Part shown: piece after piece, positions 57,301 through 64,000 of the stretch
Position numbering within the stretch: position 1 is the stretch's first letter
Layout: every line of letters starts with the position of its first letter
Made by a program: the position numbers and the translations under genes
Assembly: GCF_017744835.1 (NCBI RefSeq)
Contig: NZ_JAGIAM010000005.1
Coordinates: forward strand, 62,001-126,000
DNA: 64,000 nucleotides
Reading direction: 5' to 3'
Source of the DNA: Sphingomonas sp.
GTDB lineage: Bacteria; Pseudomonadota; Alphaproteobacteria; Sphingomonadales; Sphingomonadaceae
Notes under the pieces: generated by a model
What the model saw: the letters and a program-made list of their open reading frames with translations, nothing else
What the model was told of the DNA's origin: nothing
The model's database searches: none

Positions 57301-57366
57301 CTCCGCGCCTCCGCGCCTCCGCGTGAAATCGACTTTCTGTTCACGCGGAGACGCGGAGACGCGGAG
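57301..57366 (-). repeat. 27-bp-arm hairpin between sufC and sufD
   Basis: Arms 57301-57327 and 57340-57366 (each three CTCCGCG-type units plus TGAA), 12-nt loop. The arms match at 25 of 27; in the transcribed (minus) strand both differences become G-U pairs so the RNA is fully paired, while in the plus strand they would be C-A mismatches. Confidence 0.75.
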
Positions 57367-57401
57367 CAAGGGAGAGAAGGCGCCTTCGGCGCGGGGAGCG
57401 C

Positions 57402-58145
<744 letters not shown>

Positions 58146-58171
58146 TGTCATTCCTGTGCTTGGGGCCGCGC

Positions 58172-58597
58172 TCAGAGCGGAACGGTGAGGAGGCGGATGC
58201 GCGTCAGCGGCTCGGGGGCGGCATAGGCGTCCACCCGCGCGCCGTCGGGCAGCTCCCAGATGATCTTGTACTGCTTCTCGGTGGCGATCGCGGCGGCGAC
58301 GTCAGCCTCGACCGCGTCGAGCGTCGCCTGCATGCGGCCCCACCAGCGGCGGTTGACCGGACGGTCGCCGACCATGACGCGGCCCTGAGTGAAATCATTC
58401 TCGATAAAGGCGCGGCAGCCGCGGACCGCCTCCTGCACCTTCGACGCGCGCGCCGCCTCGTCGGCGGGGGCGACGCCGACCTGGCGCACGATGCAGCGTG
58501 CATGGCGCGTGGCGATGCCGATCTGCGGGACATTCTCCACCACCACCCCGCCGGCCGTGGCCTGGAGCGCGACGGCGATCAGATACGCGATACTCAT
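58172..58597 (-). CDS. Unknown protein inside suf operon
   Basis: 141 residues, hydrophobic start ([20 protein letters not shown]), possibly a signal anchor; then ARCIVRQVGVAPADEAARASKVQEAVRGCRAF and GWELPDG-like C-terminus. Two cysteines. Lies between sufB and sufC; possibly a sphingomonad-specific insertion. Unknown. Confidence 0.65.
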   Translation of the reverse strand: MSIAYLIAVALQATAGGVVVENVPQIGIATRHARCIVRQVGVAPADEAARASKVQEAVRGCRAFIENDFTQGRVMVGDRPVNRRWWGRMQATLDAVEADVAAAIATEKQYKIIWELPDGARVDAYAAPEPLTRIRLLTVPL

Positions 58598-59100
58598 TCC
58601 CTATTCTCCTGTCCCGCGGTGGTGACCCGGATGACCGGGCCGTCGCTCGGCGGCTTGGGCAGCGGCGGAAGCTTGACCCGCTGGCGCTCGGTCTCGCGGC
58701 TCTCCTCCGCGGCGCCGGTGGGGCCGATGGCCGTTGGCGAAGGCGGCGTCTGGGGCTTCACGAACTGCGGCGCGTCGAACACCGGAGTCTTGGCCGCGGC
58801 CGGAGGCGAGGGCGCGTCGGCGCGCGTCTCCACAAAGGCGAGCTCGACGCATTCGGTGACGGTGTCGCGGGTCTTCTCGTAGCAGACCGGCGTCGCCTGG
58901 CAGGCCTCGGTATCGCGGCGGTCGCTGCCGCTCGACACCATCACGCGGCAATTGCGCAGCCGCCCGTCGGCGCCCTTGTCGAACAGCATGACGGTATGGC
59001 CCAGCGTCGCACGCACGACGATTTCCTCGCCCTCGGGCTCGGCCGCGGGCGCTGGGGTCGCCTGTTGCGCGAGAAGCAGGGCCGCCGCCGCGAGGATCAT
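58594..59100 (-). CDS. Unknown exported Pro-rich protein inside suf operon
   Basis: 168 residues. Signal-like [20 protein letters not shown], an [38 protein letters not shown] core with five Cys, then a Pro-rich tail. Overlaps its neighbours by 4 bp, so co-transcribed with sufB and the next gene. Unknown. Confidence 0.65.
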   Translation of the reverse strand: MILAAAALLLAQQATPAPAAEPEGEEIVVRATLGHTVMLFDKGADGRLRNCRVMVSSGSDRRDTEACQATPVCYEKTRDTVTECVELAFVETRADAPSPPAAAKTPVFDAPQFVKPQTPPSPTAIGPTGAAEESRETERQRVKLPPLPKPPSDGPVIRVTTAGQENRE

Positions 59101-60560
59101 CCCACCGAGCCTTCGAGGCTGATGCCGAGCAGCTTCTGCGCCTCGACGGCGAATTCCATCGGCAGCTGCTGGAGGACTTCCTTGGCGAAGCCGTTGACAA
59201 TCAGCGCGACCGCGGCCTCCTGGTCGAGCCCGCGCTGCATCGCGTAGAACATCTGGTCCTCGCTGATCTTCGAGGTGGTCGCCTCATGCTCGATCTGGGC
59301 GGAGGGGTTCTTGACCTCGATATAGGGCACGGTGTGCGCGCCGCACTGGTCGCCGAGCAGCAGGCTGTCGCACTGCGTGAAGTTGCGGACGTTCTCGGCG
59401 CCGGCCTGGACGAGCACCTTGCCGCGATAGGTATTGTCGCTGCGGCCGGCCGAAATGCCCTTCGACACGATCGTCGAGCGGGTGTTCTTGCCGAGGTGGA
59501 GCATCTTGGTGCCGGTATCGGCCTGCTGCCGGCCGTTGGTCACCGCGACCGAATAGAATTCGCCGACCGAGCCGTCGCCCTGGAGGATGCAGCTCGGGTA
59601 CTTCCAGGTGATCGCGCTACCGGTCTCGACCTGGGTCCAGCTCACCTTCGAGTTCTTGCCGGCGCACAGAGCGCGCTTGGTCACGAAGTTGAAGATGCCC
59701 CCCACGCCGTTCTCGTCGCCGGGATACCAGTTCTGGACGGTCGAATATTTGATCTCGGCGTCGTCGAGCGCGACCAGCTCGACCACCGCGGCGTGGAGCT
59801 GGTTCTCGTCGCGCATCGGGGCGGTGCAACCCTCGAGATAGGAGACGTAGGCGCCCTTGTCGGCGACGATCAGCGTGCGCTCGAACTGGCCGGTGTTCTC
59901 GGCGTTGATGCGGAAATAGGTACTGAGCTCCATCGGGCAGCGCACGCCCTCGGGCACATAGACGAAGGTGCCGTCGGAGAAGACCGCCGCGTTGAGCGCG
60001 GAATAGAAGTTGTCGCGCACGGGCACGACCTTGCCGAGCCACTTGCGGACGAGATCGGGGTATTCGCGGATCGCCTCGCTGATCGAGCGGAAGATCACCC
60101 CGGCCTCCTCCAGCTCCTTGCGGAAGGTGGTGGCGACCGAAACCGAGTCGAACACTGCGTCGACCGCGACCTTGCGTGCACCCTCGACGCCGGCGAGGAC
60201 CTTCTGCTCCTCGATCGGGATGCCGAGCTTCTCATAGGTGCGCCGGATCTCGGGATCGAGCTCGTCGAGCGACGTCAGCGTCGGCTTCTTCTTGGGCTCG
60301 GCATAGTAATAGGCGTCCTGATAGTCGATGTGCGGGATCGACAGCTTGGCCCATTCGGGAAGCGTCATCTCCTGCCACGAGCGGAAGGCCTTGAGGCGCC
60401 AGTCGAGCATCCACTCGGGCTCGCCCTTCTTGGCCGAGATGTAGCGGATCGTGTCCTCGGTGAGGCCCTTGGGCGCGAACTCCTGCTCGACGTCCGAGGC
60501 GAAGCCCCACTCGTACTTCTTGTTGGCGGCGGCGAGCGCCTCGGCATTCTTGGTGGCCAT
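59097..60560 (-). CDS. sufB: SufB scaffold
   Basis: 487 residues from ATG 60560. [42 protein letters not shown], then [40 protein letters not shown] and [44 protein letters not shown] with the ligand cysteine. Main Fe-S scaffold. Start overlaps the regulator's stop by 1 bp. Confidence 0.96.
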   Translation of the reverse strand: MATKNAEALAAANKKYEWGFASDVEQEFAPKGLTEDTIRYISAKKGEPEWMLDWRLKAFRSWQEMTLPEWAKLSIPHIDYQDAYYYAEPKKKPTLTSLDELDPEIRRTYEKLGIPIEEQKVLAGVEGARKVAVDAVFDSVSVATTFRKELEEAGVIFRSISEAIREYPDLVRKWLGKVVPVRDNFYSALNAAVFSDGTFVYVPEGVRCPMELSTYFRINAENTGQFERTLIVADKGAYVSYLEGCTAPMRDENQLHAAVVELVALDDAEIKYSTVQNWYPGDENGVGGIFNFVTKRALCAGKNSKVSWTQVETGSAITWKYPSCILQGDGSVGEFYSVAVTNGRQQADTGTKMLHLGKNTRSTIVSKGISAGRSDNTYRGKVLVQAGAENVRNFTQCDSLLLGDQCGAHTVPYIEVKNPSAQIEHEATTSKISEDQMFYAMQRGLDQEAAVALIVNGFAKEVLQQLPMEFAVEAQKLLGISLEGSVG

Positions 60561-61003
60561 CAGGCATTCCCACTCAGACTGGCGAGGCTGACCCCCGCGA
60601 GCGCGCCCTTGACGGCGCCATTCACTACATTCCAGTGCGGCTTGACGCGGCATGAACCTTCGACCGCGCAGTCGTGCTTGCCGGTATCGACGCAGGCCGT
60701 CATCGCGATCGGCCCTTCGATCGCCTCGACGATGTCGGCGATCGAGATCGCCGCCGGCGGCCGCGCGAGCCGGAAGCCACCGCCCGTGCCGCGCGCGCTC
60801 TCGATCAGCCCGGCGGCGGAAAGCTTGCTCACCAGCTTCTGCACCGTCGGCAGCGGCAGCCCGGTCTCTTCCGAGAGCAACGTCGCGTTGAGCCGGCCCG
60901 GCGTCATTTGCCTCGACGCCGGGCAGAGCCCGGCTTGGCCGCAATGGCGCGCGGCTGCGGCCATCATCACCACGGCATAGTCGGCAAGGCTCGAAAGACG
61001 CAT
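60560..61003 (-). CDS. Rrf2-family suf regulator
   Basis: 147 residues. [55 protein letters not shown] (41-70) and cysteines C104, C112, C118 ([20 protein letters not shown]), the Fe-S ligand pattern of IscR/SufR-type Rrf2 proteins. First gene of the suf operon, probably autoregulating it through the operator upstream. Confidence 0.93.
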   Translation of the reverse strand: MRLSSLADYAVVMMAAAARHCGQAGLCPASRQMTPGRLNATLLSEETGLPLPTVQKLVSKLSAAGLIESARGTGGGFRLARPPAAISIADIVEAIEGPIAMTACVDTGKHDCAVEGSCRVKPHWNVVNGAVKGALAGVSLASLSGNA

Positions 61004-61010
61004 CTACTCA

Positions 61011-61035
61011 CAATCGGATTGATTCCGTCCGATTG
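61011..61035 (-). promoter_or_regulatory. Inverted-repeat operator upstream of suf operon
   Basis: CAATCGGA (61011-61018), 9-bp spacer, TCCGATTG (61028-61035): perfect 8-bp arms ending 8 bp before the Rrf2 start. The position suggests autoregulation by that protein. Confidence 0.6.
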
Positions 61036-61044
61036 CAGATGGCG

Positions 61045-61974
61045 TCAGTTGCTCCGAAGGTCAACCGGTTCGGGGATCACGCCGGGCAGCACGTGGAAAT
61101 TCTCGTTGTCGAGCGTCATCGCGAGCGCCGGGTCGTTGCTCGTCTTGAGCGTCGTCGGCGTGTAGCCGGTGAAGTGCTTGACCTCGTTGATCATGTGCGA
61201 CTGGTCGGCGAAGGGCATCAGCACATCGTCGAGCGGCGCGCCGCGATAGATCTTCATCGCGGCGCGGGCCGCACGGAACTTGCGCTTGAGCTTGGTCGGC
61301 GGGCCGCCGAAATATTCGAGGCACAGCCGCTGGACCTGGCGCTCGCCGAGCCCGCTGGTGGCGTGGATGCGCGCATATAGCTCGTCGATGCTCACATCCT
61401 CGCTCGCCGCCCATTCGCGCACCGCGAGCAGGAAGGGATAGTGCGGCTCGGGGACCGGCTTCACTTCCTCCTGGCGCATGATCAGCAGCGGCGCGATGCC
61501 CGAGATCATCTCGTCGAGCGTCGTCATCTCGCGCATCCGCTCAAGCAGCTCGGGCGCGCGCTCGCAGAACAGCTTGCTGCCGTCGATGATGTGATCGGTG
61601 AACTTGTGCGCGGGCAGGCCGATCATCGCCTTCCAGCCCATCGCGCGCAGCACCACGCCGAACACCTCGACCGGTCCGCGCAGCGTGAAGCTGGCAGCGC
61701 CGGTGCCGGGGCCCGCGACCATGATCGGCTTGAGCTTCTCGACATGGCCGTCGGGGTAGGTCATCTCGCCCTCCCCGCGCGTCATGAAGCGAATCTGGCC
61801 CAGGTCGATGCGCTCGACTCCGTGATATTCGGGGTCGTCGCAGCGGAACAGGTAGAAGAAGGCGACGTGCGGCAACAGCCGCCCGGTAGCACGCTTGGCT
61901 TCGGTCGTCGGATGGCCCGGCGCCGCAAAGCGCAGCATCTCGGCCCGTGGTGTCTTAGGGGTGGCGCCCCGCAT
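61045..61974 (-). CDS. AraC-family regulator
   Basis: 309 residues. Cupin-like N-terminus (DDPEYHGVERIDLGQIRF...GPVEVFGVVL) and C-terminal two-HTH AraC domain (SIDELYARIHATSGLGERQVQRLCLEYFGGPPTKLKRKFRAARA and QSHMINEVKHFTGYTPTTLK). Ligand unknown. Its C-terminal stop lies 42 bp from the suf regulator start, tandem. Confidence 0.9.
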   Translation of the reverse strand: MRGATPKTPRAEMLRFAAPGHPTTEAKRATGRLLPHVAFFYLFRCDDPEYHGVERIDLGQIRFMTRGEGEMTYPDGHVEKLKPIMVAGPGTGAASFTLRGPVEVFGVVLRAMGWKAMIGLPAHKFTDHIIDGSKLFCERAPELLERMREMTTLDEMISGIAPLLIMRQEEVKPVPEPHYPFLLAVREWAASEDVSIDELYARIHATSGLGERQVQRLCLEYFGGPPTKLKRKFRAARAAMKIYRGAPLDDVLMPFADQSHMINEVKHFTGYTPTTLKTSNDPALAMTLDNENFHVLPGVIPEPVDLRSN

Positions 61975-62045
61975 TATCTCTGAGTCCCCACTCAGCAGTC
62001 CCCTTAGGGAGCGCCTATATCCGCTTCATTGCGCGGATAAAAGAT

Positions 62046-62071
62046 GGCCCGGCCGATTTCTCGGCCGGGCC
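62046..62071. repeat. 11-bp hairpin between AraC gene and pyrD
   Basis: GGCCCGGCCGA-TTTC-TCGGCCGGGCC perfect. It lies between divergent genes. On the minus strand a short T-run (ATCTTTTA) follows; on the plus strand none. Could be a terminator for a rare leftward transcript or a protein site. Confidence 0.6.
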
Positions 62072-62198
62072 AAAGTGGAAAGGGTTCCCCCCGTTAAGTG
62101 GAACCCCTCGGGTCGCAGAGCCTCTCTAGCCACACCCCGTTCCCAAGTATTGGACGGATTCGACATTGCGCCGAAGCAAATGCAAAGGGCGTGTTTTG

Positions 62199-63182
62199 AT
62201 GGCCTATCCGCTCCGCTCCGCCCTGTTCGCGCTCGACGCCGAGACTGCCCACCGCGCCACGATAAAGGCGCTGTCGCTCTGGGGAGCGGCGGGCGCGCCG
62301 TTCGGCGACTCGCCGCGATCGGCGGGCGTCCGCCTCGCGGGAATCGACTTCCCCAACCCGGTCGGGCTCGCCGCCGGGCTCGACAAGGATGCCGAGGCAA
62401 TCGCCGGGCTTTTCGGACTCGGGTTCGGCGCCGTCGAAGTGGGTACGCTCACGCCCCGCCCCCAGCCCGGCAACCCGCGCCCGCGGCTGTTCCGGCTCGC
62501 GGAGGACGAGGCGGTGATCAATCGCATGGGGTTCAACAACCACGGCATCGACGCGGCGCTCGCCCGAGTCGCGCGGCTGAAGAAGCGCGCCGGCGTGCTC
62601 GGCATCAACGTGGGAGCGAACAAGGATTCGACCGATCGCGTGGCCGATTACGCGCTGGGCGTCGGCAAGGCCGCGGCGCATGCCGATTACATCACGATCA
62701 ATGTCAGCTCGCCCAACACGCCGGGCCTGCGCGATCTCCAGTCGCGCCCCGCGCTCGACGAGCTGCTGGCCGCCTGCGACGCGGCGCGCGGCAAGACACC
62801 GCTCTTCCTCAAGATCGCGCCCGACCTCGACCGCGCCGGGATCGACGGCGCCGTGCGCGCGGCGATCGACAATCGCGTCGACGCGCTGATCGTCTCCAAC
62901 ACCACCATCTCGCGGCCCGAGACGTTGCGCTCCGCCAACGCCAGCGAGACCGGCGGGCTTTCGGGCGCACCGTTGCGCGAACTCGCCCGCGCCAAGCTGG
63001 CCGAGGCGCGTGAGGCGAGCGGCGGCACGCTGCCGCTGATCTCGGCCGGCGGGATCGACAGCGCCGACGAGGCGAAACGCCGGCTCGAAGGCGGCGCGGT
63101 GCTCGTCCAGATCTACAGCGCGCTCGTCTATCGCGGGCCCGGATTGGTACGCGAGATACTGAACGGCCTCGACTCCCGCTGA
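62199..63182 (+). CDS. pyrD: Dihydroorotate dehydrogenase (class 2)
   Basis: 327 residues from ATG 62199. FPNPVGLAAGLDKDAEAI, VGTLTPRPQPGNPRPRLFRL, TINVSSPNTPGLRDLQ (active-site loop with Ser) and SAGGIDSADEAKRRLEGGA. Membrane-associated, quinone-linked enzyme of pyrimidine synthesis. The longer ORF start (62166) is without support. Confidence 0.95.
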   Translation: MAYPLRSALFALDAETAHRATIKALSLWGAAGAPFGDSPRSAGVRLAGIDFPNPVGLAAGLDKDAEAIAGLFGLGFGAVEVGTLTPRPQPGNPRPRLFRLAEDEAVINRMGFNNHGIDAALARVARLKKRAGVLGINVGANKDSTDRVADYALGVGKAAAHADYITINVSSPNTPGLRDLQSRPALDELLAACDAARGKTPLFLKIAPDLDRAGIDGAVRAAIDNRVDALIVSNTTISRPETLRSANASETGGLSGAPLRELARAKLAEAREASGGTLPLISAGGIDSADEAKRRLEGGAVLVQIYSALVYRGPGLVREILNGLDSR

Positions 63183-63183
63183 C

Positions 63184-63217
63184 GTAGCGGCTTTGCCGCC
63201 GCGCCAAAGCCCGCTAC
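63184..63217 (+). terminator. Imperfect hairpin after pyrD
   Basis: GTAGCGG-CTTTG...CAAAG-C-CCGCTAC 12-bp stem with one bulge, GC-rich, no T-run. Possibly attenuates pyrD readthrough into the next gene. Confidence 0.35.
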
Positions 63218-63227
63218 GGCTAGGGCG

Positions 63228-64000
63228 ATGAAGAGACTGATCGTCGCGCTCGTTGCGCTGCTGCTTCCGCATGCAGCGCTGGCCCAGGGAATCGTGAGCG
63301 CCGCGGATCCGCGCGCGGCCGCCGCGGGTGTCGAAATCCTCCGCAAGGGGGGCACCGCGACCGACGCGGCGATCGCGACGATGCTCGCGCTCAACGTCGT
63401 CGAGCCGCAGAGCGCGGGCATCGGCGGCGGCGCCTTCTTCGTCCAATATGACGCCAAGGCCAAGCGCACCACCACGGTCGACGGGCGCGAGGCGGCACCG
63501 ATGGCCGCCACGCCGCACTGGTTCTTCGGCCCCGACGGCAAGCCGCTGAACCACGAAGACGCGGTCCCCGGCGGGCGCAGCGTCGGCGTGCCGGGCACGC
63601 TCCGCGCGATGGCGCTGGCCCATCACCGCAGCGGCAAGCTCCCCTGGGCGACCCTGTTCGAGCCGGCGATCCGGCTGGCGCGCGACGGCTTCGATGTGTC
63701 GCCGCGGTTCAACAACGCGCTGCGCTCCTATGCCCGCCATGTCGATGCCGGCGTCCGCGCCATCTTCTACGGCCCCGACGGCAAGCCGCTGCCGGTCGGC
63801 GCGCATGTCCGCAATCCCGACCAGGCGGCGCTGCTCGAGCGCGTCGCCCGGCAGGGCCCCGACAGCTTCTATGTCGGCCCGCAGGCGCAGAAGCTGGTGA
63901 ACACGGTCAACAACGCCGCGCGCAATCCCTCGCGCATGACGCTGGGCGACCTCGCTTCCTATGAGGCCAAGGACCGGCCGGTGCTGTGCAGCAGCTATCG
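63228..64000 (+). CDS. ggt: Gamma-glutamyltransferase (start only; runs off window)
   Basis: 257 codons visible from ATG 63228. Signal peptide MKRLIVALVALLLPHAALAQ, then IVSAADPRAAAAGVEILRKGGTATDAAIATMLALNVVEPQSAGIGGGAFFVQYD, the Ggt start, and FGPDGKPLNHEDAVPGGRSVGVPGTLRAM. The autoprocessing Thr lies beyond the edge. Periplasmic glutathione hydrolase. Confidence 0.93.
   Translation, partial: MKRLIVALVALLLPHAALAQGIVSAADPRAAAAGVEILRKGGTATDAAIATMLALNVVEPQSAGIGGGAFFVQYDAKAKRTTTVDGREAAPMAATPHWFFGPDGKPLNHEDAVPGGRSVGVPGTLRAMALAHHRSGKLPWATLFEPAIRLARDGFDVSPRFNNALRSYARHVDAGVRAIFYGPDGKPLPVGAHVRNPDQAALLERVARQGPDSFYVGPQAQKLVNTVNNAARNPSRMTLGDLASYEAKDRPVLCSSY

Overview
The window is high-GC alphaproteobacterial DNA, most likely from a sphingomonad (Sphingomonas or a close relative). 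The call rests on the composition, the maf / RNase E-G / yacG / tRNA-Phe block, the Rrf2-sufBCDS-sufT-sufA order, and a PAP2_3 enzyme resembling inositol-phosphorylceramide synthase. It is chromosome carrying one apparently complete prophage of about 44 kb.

Left chromosomal flank (1-2908): a DUF4126 membrane protein (cut by the window edge), a GlsB/YeaQ membrane protein, infA, maf, an RNase E/G-family protein, yacG and tRNA-Phe(GAA).

Prophage (2892-46870): integrated into the 3' end of tRNA-Phe. A 17-bp core is repeated at both ends, and a 12-bp arm-type repeat lies beside each end. The leftward arm (13124 to 2933) is a tightly overlapping early operon ending in the integrase. It encodes SSB, a Rad52-like annealing protein, HNH-type nucleases and many small unknowns. 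The switch region (13157-14240) has two clusters of CGTACG palindromes flanking an S24-type repressor gene with a coupled two-TM membrane protein. A Cro-like gene opposite appears to be leaderless. The rightward early operon (14240-23038) holds a GIY-YIG protein and a duplicated hairpin-flanked cassette pair (adenine methyltransferase / PCQ-motif protein). It continues with a DnaA-domain-IV protein, RusA, a DUF1376 replisome organizer with iteron-like repeats inside it, an HNH nuclease, and a primase-helicase whose zinc domain sits in a different frame. The late region (23265-44232) is podovirus-like: TerS, TerL, portal, scaffold-like protein, major capsid, Bbp16-like cement protein, adaptor, tail protein, internal virion proteins with a transglycosylase, tail spike, and a lysis cassette of holin candidates, GH108 endolysin and overlapping spanins. 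Two genes are inverted against the late operon: a small membrane protein, and a glycosyltransferase-methyltransferase fusion beside the spike that looks like a surface-modifying moron. A leftward operon of seven small genes, headed by a PD-(D/E)XK-like protein, lies against attR.

Right chromosomal flank (46945-64000): an acyltransferase-3 membrane protein, PAP2_3 lipid enzyme, dinB, threonine aldolase, YbaK-like deacylase, GreA/B-C protein, aldo/keto reductase, the SUF iron-sulfur operon with its Rrf2 regulator, an AraC regulator, pyrD, and the start of gamma-glutamyltransferase. The SUF operon contains long intergenic palindromes.

The most unusual observations are the hairpin-flanked cassette duplication, the frame-split primase, the bifunctional glycosyltransferase-methyltransferase moron, the iterons inside the replication gene, and a 27-bp hairpin between sufD and sufC that pairs fully only in the transcribed strand. 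All family names come from recognising motifs by eye; no database search was run.
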